DNA of 64,000 bases from Fimbriimonas ginsengisoli Gsoil 348 (GCA_945881865.1 CAMCVK010000010.1:62001-126000); one strand, 5' to 3'; shown: positions 14,872-27,353, numbered from the stretch's first letter. A program made the numbers and translations. The notes: generated from the letters alone by a model not told the origin.

Positions 14872-15725
14872 TCAAAAAAGAACTGGGCACGACCTCACAC
14901 GACGTCGTTAACCAGGTTCGAAGGAAGTTCAACACGCGCCGAGTCGGCCACGCCGGGACGCTGGACCCGCTTGCGACCGGGCTTCTGGTGGTGGCGGTCG
15001 GTCCGGCCACTCGGTTCCTGCAGTATTTGCCCTTGGAACCGAAGGAGTACATCGCCGACATCGAGTTCGGGGCGGCGACCACGACCTACGACCGGGAAGG
15101 CGAACGCATCTTGTCAGGACCGGTTCCGGAGGACCTTGCGGGCGCAATCGACCTTGCGCTGGTCAATTTTCGTGGGCTGATCACGCAGCTTCCGCCGATC
15201 TATAGCGCGGTAAAGGTGAACGGCCAGGCGATGTATAAGTACGCGCGGGCCGGAAAAGAGGTCCCGCGCGAGCCGCGAACCGTCCACATCGCGGAGTACG
15301 AGATCCTCCGTGTCGAAGGGAGCGTGGCCCGGGCCAGGATCGTCTGCTCGGGCGGAACCTACATCCGAACGTTGGCGCACGACCTTGGCGAAGCACTCGG
15401 CTGCGGTGCGCATCTCGCTGGTTTGGAACGCACGCGAGTCGGCCGGTACACGCTGGAAGAAGGCTTGCTTCTTTCGGACGCCACCCCCGAAGACCTGATT
15501 TCGCTCCGCGACGCGTTGCCGCCGATGCCGCTGCTGGACCTCACGGAAGAGCAGGTCGAGGCCGTGCGGTTCGGCCGACAGCTTGGCTTGGCGCAGCCGC
15601 CGGGCAACTATTTGGTCGGACTTTGCGACCCAAACGGGAACGTCATCAGCGTTGCGCGCGTGATTGGAAATATGCTCCAACCGGAGTGCGTTATTCCGGC
15701 CGAGGTCGCCCATGTCCTTTCTTGA
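14853..15725 (+). CDS. truB: tRNA pseudouridine-55 synthase
   Basis: A 290-residue pseudouridine synthase modifying U55 in the T loop of tRNAs. Catalytic Asp38 lies in GHAGTLDPLATG, with YIADIEFGAATTTYDREGE and CSGGTYIRTLAHDLGE as further TruB signatures. AAGGA lies 8 bases before ATG 14853, inside the end of nrnA, so translation is probably coupled. Length is normal for the family. The DUF2752 gene starts before its stop codon. Confidence 0.94.
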   Translation: MFGILLIKKELGTTSHDVVNQVRRKFNTRRVGHAGTLDPLATGLLVVAVGPATRFLQYLPLEPKEYIADIEFGAATTTYDREGERILSGPVPEDLAGAIDLALVNFRGLITQLPPIYSAVKVNGQAMYKYARAGKEVPREPRTVHIAEYEILRVEGSVARARIVCSGGTYIRTLAHDLGEALGCGAHLAGLERTRVGRYTLEEGLLLSDATPEDLISLRDALPPMPLLDLTEEQVEAVRFGRQLGLAQPPGNYLVGLCDPNGNVISVARVIGNMLQPECVIPAEVAHVLS

Positions 15726-16203
15726 ACCCACGCAGGATAAACGCCCGTTGATCAGCCAGTCGCTCTGGTTCGGCATTTGGGCGGCGGTGACGGTGGTGGG
15801 CGGGATGCTGAAACCCGATTCGCACGGCCACGGCACGCACCAGCAGCTCGGCCTTCCGCCGTGCCCCAGCGTGCTGATGTTCAACAGACCGTGCCCCGCC
15901 TGCGGCCTCACGACGAGCTGGACGGCCACGCTGAACGGAGATTTCTCCGCCGCGTTTAAGGCGCACCCGCTGGGCCCGCTGCTGTACCTCGGCTTCACGA
16001 TCACGGCGTTCATGGCGCTGTACGGCGCGATCAAGCAGCTTCACTTCCGGACCGACACAAAGCAGGCGAACCGCATCGCTACCGTCGTCGGCATCGTTTT
16101 CTTCGGCTTTGGCCTTTATCGGATGGCCACGACGACGAATTACCGTTCGGCGCACGAGCAAAACTACGTCAACGTGCTGACCGGCAAAGAAACCGCTCCC
16201 TAG
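15712..16203 (+). CDS. DUF2752 membrane protein
   Basis: A 163-residue protein with the DUF2752 hallmark CPACGLTTSWTAT near residue 60 and three hydrophobic helices (about 19-36, 84-103 and 118-135). The family is widespread and its function is unknown. ATG 15712 overlaps the truB stop by 14 bases; the longer frame from 15664 belongs to truB. Its stop TAG shares bases with the convergent dcyD stop. Confidence 0.8.
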   Translation: MSFLEPTQDKRPLISQSLWFGIWAAVTVVGGMLKPDSHGHGTHQQLGLPPCPSVLMFNRPCPACGLTTSWTATLNGDFSAAFKAHPLGPLLYLGFTITAFMALYGAIKQLHFRTDTKQANRIATVVGIVFFGFGLYRMATTTNYRSAHEQNYVNVLTGKETAP

Positions 16204-17177
16204 CGGAATGCCGCGAGTGGCAGGGTGAACAGCCCGGGCACGCCGCCGGTGTGCCAGAACAGAACTCGACCCTTCAGTTCCCCGCGCTGCGCCAATTCAA
16301 GCAGTCCGGCGAACGCCTTGCCGGTATAAATCGGATCGAGGAGGATCCCCTCGCGCCGGGCCATCAGGGAGATCGCCGCCAGCCCCGCCTCGCTTGGAAC
16401 GCCGTAACCCGGCCCGACAAACTCGAAGTTCAGGTCGAAGTCCTCTTTCGTGAACTGCCTAGGGTTTTCTAACAGGGCTTCGTATGAGTTCAGGAGCCGG
16501 GCGAACTCTTCTCCAATTTCCGGCTCCGGGTCGCACGCTATCCCGAGGATCCGAGTCTTTGTTCCGTGAAAAGCCGAAAGCAGCCCCGCATGCGTGCTTC
16601 CGCTGCTGCTGGCAAACACGATGGTATCGAACGGCGTCTCCTCAGCCAGCTCATGTGCGGCAAGCGCGAAAGCATGGACCCCTTGCGGCGACGACCCGCC
16701 GACCGGAATGAACATCACCTTGGAGCCCGCCGCCCGTAGTCTTTCCGCTGTTGTCAGCGCGAGCGCCTCTAGCTCGTCCCACGTGCCGTCGGGATGCTCG
16801 TGAATCTCCGCCCCGAATATCTCGTCAAGCAAACGGTTCCCCGTGTCCGGCTCTTTCTCGGTCGAAGCAGGCTCGAACTCATAGGGATGCGCCATCGTCG
16901 ACGCAACGCAACGGATGCCGTGCATCGCGGCGGCCGCCGCAAGCTGCCGGATGAAGTTGGAGTGCGTGGAGCCGTAGGTCACCAAAACCTCCGCCCCGGC
17001 ATCCTGCGCGGCGGCAATCAGAAACTCGATTTTCCGGCCCTTGTTCCCTCCGCCCGCGAAGCCGGTTAGGTCGTCCCGCTTGATCCAGAGATCCAACCCG
17101 GTGATGGCCGAGAGGTTTGGCAGACGATGCAGCGGCGTCGGCAACTGGCAAAGCGGAACCTTCCGGAACACGGTCAT
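16200..17177 (-). CDS. dcyD: D-cysteine desulfhydrase / ACC deaminase family PLP enzyme
   Basis: A 325-residue fold-type II PLP enzyme. The PLP lysine is K46 in GGGNKGRKIEF; STHSNFIRQ binds the substrate carboxylate; SSSGSTHAGLL binds phosphate; and FWHTGG lies near the C-terminus. D-cysteine desulfhydrases break D-cysteine to pyruvate, sulfide and ammonia; close relatives deaminate ACC or racemise amino acids, so the exact substrate is not certain. ATG 17177 is divergent from the next gene with a palindromic GGGTACCC between them. Its stop overlaps the DUF2752 stop in CTAG. Confidence 0.82.
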   Translation of the reverse strand: MTVFRKVPLCQLPTPLHRLPNLSAITGLDLWIKRDDLTGFAGGGNKGRKIEFLIAAAQDAGAEVLVTYGSTHSNFIRQLAAAAAMHGIRCVASTMAHPYEFEPASTEKEPDTGNRLLDEIFGAEIHEHPDGTWDELEALALTTAERLRAAGSKVMFIPVGGSSPQGVHAFALAAHELAEETPFDTIVFASSSGSTHAGLLSAFHGTKTRILGIACDPEPEIGEEFARLLNSYEALLENPRQFTKEDFDLNFEFVGPGYGVPSEAGLAAISLMARREGILLDPIYTGKAFAGLLELAQRGELKGRVLFWHTGGVPGLFTLPLAAFR

Positions 17178-17186
17178 AGGTGCACG

Positions 17187-17194
17187 GGTACCCT
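17187..17194 (+). promoter_or_regulatory. GGTACCCT -10 box in a 23-base divergent spacer
   Basis: TACCCT at 17189-17194 ends 6 bases before GTG 17201. The surrounding palindrome GGGTACCC offers a near-match in the other direction for dcyD. Confidence 0.55.
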
Positions 17195-17200
17195 AAACGG

Positions 17201-17695
17201 GTGTCTCGCCGCAAACGAAACATCCTTCTCGGCCTCGGACTTGTTACCGCCGGAGCCGTGATCTGGCTGGGCTGGATCGTGAAACCGCTCATCGACCGGG
17301 GCTTTTTCGAGACCGCGACCCCGGACAAGTACGTCGCGAGCCGCGAAGCAAATCTGAAGGCGATCCGAAACGCATTGATGCTCTATCACGATTCGGAAGG
17401 GCAGTTTCCGGCGGCAAATGGCTGGCTCGACGCGATTCGCCCCCGGATGCAAACGAACAAAATGACCGCGCAGGAAGCCGAGACGAAGATCATTCGACCG
17501 GATCTTGCCGGAAAGCCGGGCGCATTCGGCTATGCCCTCAATGTAGCGGCTGCCGAAAAATACAAAGACGACGTCGGGCGAACCAGCACCGTCCTGGTGT
17601 ACGAATCGATCGACGAGCGGGCAAACGCCTCTGGAACTCCCGATCTTTCCGCCGGCCGGCTCGGCATCACCATCGAAGGCAAGCTCGTCCCATAA
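17201..17695 (+). CDS. membrane-anchored protein of unknown function, pilin-like architecture
   Basis: A 164-residue protein from GTG 17201: basic N-terminus (SRRKRN), one hydrophobic helix (~8-28), then a helical and extracytoplasmic domain. The segment with YHDSEGQFPAANGW resembles the region after the helix in type II secretion pseudopilins (where short residues give the proportion of peptide to be filled in), but there is no prepilin peptidase site. The start is chosen because a TACCCT box lies 6 bases upstream. Function unknown. Confidence 0.65.
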   Translation: MSRRKRNILLGLGLVTAGAVIWLGWIVKPLIDRGFFETATPDKYVASREANLKAIRNALMLYHDSEGQFPAANGWLDAIRPRMQTNKMTAQEAETKIIRPDLAGKPGAFGYALNVAAAEKYKDDVGRTSTVLVYESIDERANASGTPDLSAGRLGITIEGKLVP

Positions 17696-17740
17696 AAGTG
17701 TGTCGGCCTAACCTGCCGATTGAAGGGAATACTGCCTGTG

Positions 17741-20071
17741 ATGTTTAGACGATCCGCATGGGTCTCTGCTGGTTTCGTTTTGCTTTGCTCGTCGATGGCG
17801 TTTGGTCAGGCGGACACCGCCGCGTTGCGCCGAATTGAGGCTTCTGCGCGACTGCTTTCTTCTTCTCGGCTGGCCGCGGTCGATCCGCTGTTCCGCACCC
17901 CCGCTTTTCCCAACCGAAAATTCGTCGGCTTCCTGAACGGCCAACCAATCTTCCTTTCGACCACAAACGTCGAAGCTGCTGACACGGTAGGAACCGACGA
18001 AGTTTGGCCGGGCGGCTCGCTTGGCACCAACTTGACCGGGGCGGGCGTGCCCATCGCAGTCTGGGATTCCGGCTCACCCCAGTTAGATCATCCCGAGTTC
18101 GTGGGCACCCCCGCTCGCATTCGCGTCCGGGATAACGCTGTTCTTTTCGCCCATTCCTCCGGCGTCGTCGGCACGCTTATCGCCTCCGGGTTGCTCCCTA
18201 ATACGCGCGGCGGCGTTTACCAAGGCTCCGTGGATTGCTTCAACTTTACGAACGACACGACCGAAATGGCCGCGAACGGTGCCAATTACTCCGTTTCGAA
18301 CCACAGCTATGCCTACAACTGCGGCTGGGTGGCAAACTTTAAGCGCGACGGCAAGTGGGGCTGGCTTGGGGACACGAAGATCGACCCGCGGACCGACTGG
18401 AAATTTGGCTACTACAGCGACGACTCGAAGCTAATTGATGGCGTCGTCACCGCTACCCGAAACCTTCTGCCGATCTTCGCCGCTAGCAACGCACGAGGCG
18501 GTCCCGCAACCCAACCGGTGGAGCATTGGGCGTACGATCCCGCGAAGTCCTCGTACGTGCTCACCAGCGGAGTTCGAAACTTGAACGGCGGCGCGAACGG
18601 GTTCAACTCGTTGCCTTTTGGCGGGCAAACGGCCAAGAACACGCTGGTCGTGGGCTCGGTTGCGGCCATCGCGGGTGGCTACAAGTCTCCCGCCGACGTT
18701 CGGCTGATGCCCTACAGCGGAACCGGACCAACGCTCGACGGCCGCATCAAGCCGGATGTCGTTTCGCCCGGCAATAAGATCTACACGACCTCGACCGGCA
18801 GCGGATATCAGACGATGAGCGGGACAAGCATCGCCGCGCCCACCGCCACCGCCGCCGCCGCGCTCGTTTCGCAGGCCTACCGACGGCGGACAGACGAATG
18901 GCCCTGGGCGAGCGACCTGCGGGCGATATTGATCCACACTGCCGACGCGGCGACCACAACCCCGGGCCCGAACTACCAAACTGGCTGGGGACTTATCAAC
19001 ACGAAGCGTGCCGTGGAACTCGTGATGCGCAGCGGACCGGTGTATCACGGCGTGCTGAAGAACAGAGCGTCGCAAACCCGCCGCATCGAGTCGGACGGAA
19101 AGACCCCGATCAAGATCACGCTTGCGTGGAGCGACCCCGCGTCGCCTTCACCGGCGATTCCCGACCGCGCCCGTCGGCTCTTGGTCAACGACATAGACAT
19201 TCGGCTTGAAAATTTCACAACAAAGGAGGTCACCCAGCCGTGGATCCTTGACCAAGCGAACCCGACCGCACCGGCGACCCGGGGCGACAACCTTATCGAC
19301 AACGTCGAGCAGATCGTCCTAGCGGCCCCGAAAGCGGGCGTTTACCGGCTGATGATCTCGGCAAAGAATCCTTCGCTGCTTCCGACCGGTGAGCAACCGT
19401 ACTCGCTTGTCGTTTCGGGCGCAACGCTCTTTCCGATTCTGGAAACGCTCTCGGTCAATACTTCTCCGATCACCTCAGGCCAAACTCCCCCGCCCGTCGG
19501 CACCGTTTCGCTAAGTGCCAATGCGACCTACGACTACACGTTGACTCTGGCGAGTTCGGCACCCGAGCTCGTCGTCCCAGCGACCGTGAAGATTGCCAAG
19601 GGTCGCCGCTCGGCGACGTTCACCATCACGAGCCGGCCGGTTGCGGCGACAAAAATGGTCACGCTTTCGGCAAGTTTCTCCGGCAAAACCGTAACAAGTC
19701 CCGTCGAAGTCCGGGTTCCGGTGAACAATGCAAAGTTCATCTCCCAGTCGGTTCCGCTAACGGCGAAGCCAGGCAGCTCGTTCTGGGTGGAGTTAGAGTT
19801 TGAAAACACCGGCACCAATTCTTGGTCGACCGCAACCTTTTACTACCTGTACAGCCAGAGCCCGGCCGGAAACTCCACTTGGGGACGAGACCGAACTTAC
19901 GCGAGCGCGGGCGAAGTTATCGCGCGCGGAGCGCGCAAAAAGTTCGGCTTCTTCGCAAAGGCACCGACCTTGGCCGGAACCTACGACTTCCAGTGGCGGA
20001 TGCGGCAAGGCTCGATTAACCAGTCGTTTGGCGAGCCAAGCCCGAAGATCTCGATCACCGTTGCTCCGTAA
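17741..20071 (+). CDS. secreted subtilase (S8) with C-terminal FW/NBR1-like domain
   Basis: About 776 residues. A Sec signal peptide (FRRSAWVSAGFVLLCSSMAFGQA) is followed by a subtilisin-type catalytic domain: Asp in IAVWDSG near 107, His in FAHSSGVVG (unlike the usual HGT) near 144, and Ser in SGTSIAAP near 367. A beta-rich region follows, and the last ~110 residues form one domain starting NNAKFISQSVP and containing FENTGTNSW and YDFQWRMRQG. That domain matches the repeats of the next gene and resembles the NBR1 Ig-like (FW) domain. Starts at TTG 17720 or GTG 17738 are possible. Likely a secreted or cell-surface protease. Confidence 0.82.
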   Translation: MFRRSAWVSAGFVLLCSSMAFGQADTAALRRIEASARLLSSSRLAAVDPLFRTPAFPNRKFVGFLNGQPIFLSTTNVEAADTVGTDEVWPGGSLGTNLTGAGVPIAVWDSGSPQLDHPEFVGTPARIRVRDNAVLFAHSSGVVGTLIASGLLPNTRGGVYQGSVDCFNFTNDTTEMAANGANYSVSNHSYAYNCGWVANFKRDGKWGWLGDTKIDPRTDWKFGYYSDDSKLIDGVVTATRNLLPIFAASNARGGPATQPVEHWAYDPAKSSYVLTSGVRNLNGGANGFNSLPFGGQTAKNTLVVGSVAAIAGGYKSPADVRLMPYSGTGPTLDGRIKPDVVSPGNKIYTTSTGSGYQTMSGTSIAAPTATAAAALVSQAYRRRTDEWPWASDLRAILIHTADAATTTPGPNYQTGWGLINTKRAVELVMRSGPVYHGVLKNRASQTRRIESDGKTPIKITLAWSDPASPSPAIPDRARRLLVNDIDIRLENFTTKEVTQPWILDQANPTAPATRGDNLIDNVEQIVLAAPKAGVYRLMISAKNPSLLPTGEQPYSLVVSGATLFPILETLSVNTSPITSGQTPPPVGTVSLSANATYDYTLTLASSAPELVVPATVKIAKGRRSATFTITSRPVAATKMVTLSASFSGKTVTSPVEVRVPVNNAKFISQSVPLTAKPGSSFWVELEFENTGTNSWSTATFYYLYSQSPAGNSTWGRDRTYASAGEVIARGARKKFGFFAKAPTLAGTYDFQWRMRQGSINQSFGEPSPKISITVAP

Positions 20072-20188
20072 TCTTGCGGTTTGTTTCAGGATGAGACTAA
20101 AAACTTCATAATCCGCGAACAATGCGGTGATCTAGGGTGTCGTAGACTAACAGCGAATGTAGCTGGCGTTCGCCCAGACCGAGTCAAC

Positions 20189-23173
20189 ATGAACGAAATT
20201 AATTCTTCCCTTCTCGATCCGCGACGAGACCGGGTGGCAAAACGATCCAATAGTTTCCGGACGACTGCCCCGCTCATCGCCGCTCTCGCCGTGGTCCTTT
20301 TGGGCTCCGCCACTTCGGCACAGGCAGGCCCCGACTTCGGTTCGCGCCGGTCTCAGGTATCCGCCGACGGCGCCGTCATCGAGCCTCGGTTCAACCCGGC
20401 CCGTAAGGCCATCCCTTACGTTGGCGATGCCGCGCTGCTACCGCAGCTTGTGATTGAGCTGCGCCCCGGAGTCAATCCAAACCTTTTCGCCGCATCCTTC
20501 GGCCTTCAGTTGGGCACGCCGATGGAATCCATGCCAAACGGATACATTTTCCGCGCGACGAGCGTCGCGGCGGCCAAACGACTTTCGGACGATCTCGGAA
20601 AGAACTCGCTCGTTCTGCGCGCTTTTCAAGATCAGTTCATCCCTCGCCAGCGCTTCGCTTTCACCCCGAACGACACCTATTTTGCCAACAACAGCCCGGC
20701 GGGTTTCCCCGGCCAGTGGCACCTTTCGAACACGGCGAACGTCGGCGGAGCGCAGATTGATGTCCGCGTCGCACCGGCTTGGACGCGCGACCAGATCGGC
20801 ACCGGAGTCACCATCGGGATCATTGACGACGGCCTCGAGCGCACCCACCCCGACCTCGTCGGCAACTACTCCGCTGCCGACAGCTTTGACTTCGGACAAG
20901 GCGACAGCGACCCTACGCCGGCCTACGCCGATGACGACCACGGCACGGCCGTCTCGGGCGTTGCGGCTGCCAAAGGCGGCAATAGTCTCGGCGTGACCGG
21001 CGCGGCACCGAACGCAAAGCTAGCCGGTCTCCGCTGCGACTTCGTCGTCGGCACGCTCGCCCAGTTCGTGGATGCGACGCTCTACCGAAGCTCTGGCGCG
21101 ACGAAGACTATCGGCATCAAGAACCACTCCTATGGGTACGGTAGCCCGTACGTTAACGGCCAGGCCGAGCGAGATGCTCTTGCGACTTCGGCTGCGGCCG
21201 GCACGATCCACGTTTGGGCCTCCGGCAACGACCGGTTGGATCGAAATGAGGACGCAAACAAGTCCCTCGTTCAGAACAGCCCGGATGCCATCACCGTTGC
21301 GGCCCTGAGTGCCGACGGAAGGTTTAGCGACTACTCCTCCTTCGGTGCAAACGTTTTCGTCACCGCGCCGAGCAGCGACCGCAGCCAGGCAGGAATCACC
21401 ACCGTGGATCGAGCCGCTAACTCCGGCTACAACCCGACTTTCGACACCTTCCCCGACCGGAACTACACCGCCGTATTCGGTGGCACCTCCAGTTCCAGCC
21501 CGCTGGCCGCTGGCGTTCTTGCCCTCGTTAAGGGCGTTCAACCGGCACTCAACACCCGGTTTGCCAAGCACCTACTGGTGCGATTTTCCGATATCGTTGA
21601 CGCAGCGGATGCTACCGGCCCGAGCGACGGCGGTTGGAAGACCAACGGCGCCGGCTTCAAGTTCAACCAGAACTACGGATTCGGTCTCATCAACGCCAAT
21701 AAGCTAACGACGAATGCGGTTCTCTTTACCGGCGTTAGTGCCCTAACGACGACCTCCATCGCCACCACACAAGTAGGCGCGGGCATCCCAGACTTCGTCA
21801 CCTCGCCCGGCAGAATCAGCCGCACCTTCTCCGTCGCTTCCACCGCCAAGTTGGAAGAGGTTCTCGTTAGCCTGAACATCACGCATCCGGTCCGCGGCGA
21901 CGTTGAGGCCTACCTCACCTCGCCTGCTGGCACAAAGAGCCGCTTGATGTACCGCGCCTCGGCCGACAGCCGAGCCAATATCAACTGGACGTTCACCAGC
22001 AACGCTTTCTGGGGGGAGAACCCGTCCGGAACCTGGACACTTGAAGTCACCGACGCCATCGCCGGTAGCATCGGAACTTGGAATAGCTACGCAGTAACCC
22101 TTCGACAGGGCGATATCATTCCGGTGAACACCTCGAACACCAACAACGCCGAGTTTGTGAGCCAAGCAGTTCCGACTTCGATGGTGACGGGCGCCTCTGT
22201 GCCGGTAACCGTGACGATGCGGAACAACGGAACGACCACTTGGACGCGCGCCGCAGGCCACCTGCTTTACGTCACGAATCCGGAAGGAAACGCGACGTGG
22301 ACGACGAAGTTTGCCGCTCTGGCCACGACCGACAGCATCGCCCCCGGCCAATCGAAGACCTTTAGCTTCCGAGTAACCGCCCCGGCCACCCCTGGAACCT
22401 ATAACTTCCAGTGGCGAATGCGACAGAACACCACGCCGTTCGGCGGTGCCAGCACCAACGTGCCGGTTACGGTGACTTCCACGCTTCCGAACAACTCGGA
22501 GTTTGTCTCCCAGACGGTTCCGGGCGTTATGTCCCCGGGACAAACCGCTTCGGTTACATTGACGTTCAAGAACACCGGCGCGAACACCTGGACGCGAGCC
22601 GCTGGCCACGTCCTGTATTCGAGCAACCCAGTTGGTAACACCACTTGGGGTCCGAGCTTCGTTGCCCTGCCGACGACGGACAGCATTGCGACCGGCGCTT
22701 CGAAGACGTTCACGTTCAACATCAAGGCGCCTACCACCCCTGGAACCTACAACTTCCAGTGGACGATGCGAACGTTAGGCGTGAATTTTGGCCAGGTGAG
22801 CACGAATGTGGCGATCACGGTCGCCAGTAACGTCAACTCGGCCCAGTTCATCAGCCAGTCGGTTCCGACTACGATTCCGCGAAACGGCAACCGTGTCGTG
22901 TCGGTCACGTTCAAAAACGTTGGAACCACGACCTGGACGAGCGCGAGCGGCTTCCAGCTCATCTCGCAGAATCCGGCGCTGAACACGACCTGGAACGTTA
23001 GCACCGTTGCCCTCGATGCGGCGGACTCGATTGCCCCGGGACAACAGAAAACGTTCCGGATCTCGATCAAGGCACCTGCAACGGCTGGAACGTATAACTT
23101 CCAGTGGGGCATGCGACAAAACTCAACCAACTTCGCCGCAAATTCAGTGAACGTTGCCGTCGTAGTTAACTAA
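20189..23173 (+). CDS. secreted subtilase with P-domain and three FW/NBR1-like repeats
   Basis: A 994-residue protein. A basic N-region and Sec signal end near residue 46 (TSAQA). The catalytic triad is Asp in GIIDDGLERTHPDL, His in DDDHGTAVSG and Ser in GGTSSSSPLAAG, with Asn in WASGND. A proprotein convertase P-domain follows (SLNITHPVRGDVEAYLTSPAG to SGTWTLEVTD). Three ~115-residue repeats then start with N/S-x-EFVSQ or AQFISQ and end in GTYNFQWxMR. The kexin-like order protease + P-domain is common in secreted bacterial proteases. A TAGACT box 41 bases upstream fits a short leader. Confidence 0.87.
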   Translation: MNEINSSLLDPRRDRVAKRSNSFRTTAPLIAALAVVLLGSATSAQAGPDFGSRRSQVSADGAVIEPRFNPARKAIPYVGDAALLPQLVIELRPGVNPNLFAASFGLQLGTPMESMPNGYIFRATSVAAAKRLSDDLGKNSLVLRAFQDQFIPRQRFAFTPNDTYFANNSPAGFPGQWHLSNTANVGGAQIDVRVAPAWTRDQIGTGVTIGIIDDGLERTHPDLVGNYSAADSFDFGQGDSDPTPAYADDDHGTAVSGVAAAKGGNSLGVTGAAPNAKLAGLRCDFVVGTLAQFVDATLYRSSGATKTIGIKNHSYGYGSPYVNGQAERDALATSAAAGTIHVWASGNDRLDRNEDANKSLVQNSPDAITVAALSADGRFSDYSSFGANVFVTAPSSDRSQAGITTVDRAANSGYNPTFDTFPDRNYTAVFGGTSSSSPLAAGVLALVKGVQPALNTRFAKHLLVRFSDIVDAADATGPSDGGWKTNGAGFKFNQNYGFGLINANKLTTNAVLFTGVSALTTTSIATTQVGAGIPDFVTSPGRISRTFSVASTAKLEEVLVSLNITHPVRGDVEAYLTSPAGTKSRLMYRASADSRANINWTFTSNAFWGENPSGTWTLEVTDAIAGSIGTWNSYAVTLRQGDIIPVNTSNTNNAEFVSQAVPTSMVTGASVPVTVTMRNNGTTTWTRAAGHLLYVTNPEGNATWTTKFAALATTDSIAPGQSKTFSFRVTAPATPGTYNFQWRMRQNTTPFGGASTNVPVTVTSTLPNNSEFVSQTVPGVMSPGQTASVTLTFKNTGANTWTRAAGHVLYSSNPVGNTTWGPSFVALPTTDSIATGASKTFTFNIKAPTTPGTYNFQWTMRTLGVNFGQVSTNVAITVASNVNSAQFISQSVPTTIPRNGNRVVSVTFKNVGTTTWTSASGFQLISQNPALNTTWNVSTVALDAADSIAPGQQKTFRISIKAPATAGTYNFQWGMRQNSTNFAANSVNVAVVVN

Positions 23174-23186
23174 GAGCGACCATCGC

Positions 23187-23222
23187 AAAAAATCCGAACC
23201 GGCCTGCCGGTTCGGATTTTTT
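23187..23222 (+). terminator. intrinsic terminator after the subtilase gene
   Basis: A perfect GC-rich stem (TCCGAACCGG pairing with CCGGTTCGGA, 4-base loop) is flanked by A6 and T6, starting 14 bases after the stop codon. The symmetrical A/T tracts could let it work in both directions. Confidence 0.93.
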
Positions 23223-23304
23223 GTGCGTGAAAAGTGCCGCCGGTATACTCCGGACGGCGGAGTCGCTCCGATCAACGTCGACCCTGGAACCCGAAAGAAC
23301 GCCC

Positions 23305-25277
23305 ATGCAAAGTGACCTTTTGCCTTCTGCACCGCTCAACCGAGCCTATTCCAAACTTGACTTTCTCCGACTGATGGTTCTGAGTCGCGAAGGCGACCGG
23401 CGGGAGGGCATTCTGCTGCGGCAGAGCAAAGGCTGGTTCCAGGTAAGCGGAATGGGGCACGAAGCCCTTGGCGTTTTGGCCCACCTTTTGGGTCCCGAGG
23501 ACTACCTCTTCCCTTACTACCGCGACCGCGCCTTGATGCTGGCGCGCGGAATCACCAACTACGAACTTGCGGAGGCCTACTTGGCCAAGCAGACTTCGAG
23601 CTCTGCTGGCCGCCAGATGCCGGGTCACTACTCCAGCCGGGAGAAGAACGTTTTCAGCGTCTGCACCCCAACCGGAGGCACGCTGCTGCCCGCCTGCGGA
23701 ACCGCCTGGGCGATGAAACTGGAAGGCACCGACCGCGTTGCAATCGCGACCATTGGCGATGCCGCCGCCCGCCAGGGCGAGTTTTTTGAGGCGGTCGCCT
23801 TTGCCCTTCAGGAAAAGCTGCCAGTGATCTTCGTGGTCGAAGACAACAAATACGGCATTTCGACCCCGACCGAAAAGTTCTTGCCATTCCACCTGGAAAT
23901 GCTTAGCGAAGAGCATGTGGTCAAGGTCGACGCCCGACATCCGGACCGCGTTTGGGATGCCGGTGCCGCCGCGATTGATCGCGCCCGCCGAGGCGAGGGA
24001 CCCACGATTCTTTGGGCCGACATCGACCGACTCGCATCGCACACCTCTAGCGACGACCACCGCGTGTACCGCAAGCTCGACGAGATCGAGGCGATGGCCG
24101 GTCGAGACCCAATTCGACTGCTTGCTACCGAACTTATTGAATCCGGCGAGCTAACCGCCGAAACCTGGGAGGCCCTCCAAGATGAGATCATTGCCCAGGT
24201 GGACGCCGACTACCAGCGGGCCGAAAAGCTTCCTGAGTTGGATGGCCAAACGTACCTGGACCATGTGTTCGCCGAGGAGAAGCCCACGACGGCTCCGCCG
24301 CTCACACCGTCCGACCGAATGACGATGGTTCAGGCGATCAACGCCACTTTTGGCAAAGCGCTCGAAGCAAACCCGAAGGCCATCTTCTTTGGTGAGGACA
24401 TTGAGGACCCCAAGGGAGGCGTGTTCGGCCTCACGAAGGGCCTCAGCGACGCCTTCCCTGGCCAGGTCTTTAACTCCCCGTTGGCCGAGGCCACGATCAT
24501 GGGCGTTGCCGTCGGCATGGCCGCCTACGGCTGGAAGCCGGTATTCGAGCTCCAATTCATCGACTTCATTGCGCCCGGCTGGAACCAGATCACCACGAAC
24601 ATGAGCACGCTTCGCTGGCGGACCGCAGGTGCTTGGTCTTGCCCGCTCGTGATCTTCGCACCCTACGGTGCGTACCTGCCGGGTGGCTCGCTCTGGCACT
24701 CCCAGTCGAACGAAGCCTGCCTCGCTCACACGCCAGGGATCAAAGTCGCAATTCCCAGCACCCCCGAGGACGCCGCCGGACTGCTGTGGACCGCCATTCA
24801 CGGCGAAGACCCGCACTTTGTCCTTATTCCGAAGCACATCTTCCGAAAGCCGGTCGCGGTTGAGAGTATCGAGGCCGTGCCGTTCGGAAAGGCAAAAGTT
24901 CGTCGCGAAGGAAACGACGTCACGGTGGTTGCCTGGGGCAATTGTCTCGAACTCGTCGAGGATGCCGCCACCAAAACGACGGCAAGCTTGGAGATCATTG
25001 ACCTTCGGTCAATCGTTCCCTGCGATTACGACACGATCACCGAGTCATTGGAGAAAACTGGGCGCCTCATCGTGGTCCACGAAGACACGATTACGGCCGG
25101 TTTCGGCCAAGCGATTCTCGCCGAGATGACCCGCGTTCCCGAGCGATGGAACCTGTTCCTTTCGCCGCCTCAGCTCGTCGCGCGGGAAGACGTTCCGATT
25201 GGCTACCACCCGAACTACGAGTACGCTGCCCTACCGGACGTAGAGCGCGTACTCGAAGCGATTCGAACGGTAATGGC

Positions 25278-25281
<4 letters not shown>
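23305..25281 (+). CDS. fused alpha-beta E1 of a 2-oxo acid dehydrogenase (branched-chain type)
   Basis: A 658-residue thiamin-diphosphate enzyme in which E1-alpha (residues ~1-330) and E1-beta (~345-658) are joined by a short linker. The alpha part has GDAAARQGEFFEAVAF and EDNKYGIST (ThDP-Mg motif, GDA variant of GDG) and the phosphorylation-loop-like SSAGRQMPGHYS. The beta part has FFGEDIEDPKGGVFG and PLAEATIMGVAVGMA. The family decarboxylates branched-chain 2-oxo acids and passes the acyl group to E2. Neither E2 nor E3 lies nearby. A GGTATACT promoter at about 23239-23246 gives a leader of ~55 bases. Convergent with sdhC; the stops overlap in TTAG. Confidence 0.88.

Positions 25282-27353
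<2,072 letters not shown>

Noticed and set aside
17181-17200. GGGTACCC palindrome as a repressor operator
   Set aside because: The same core appears before unrelated genes at a fixed distance from the start and fits a -10 element better. A dimer-binding role is not excluded.
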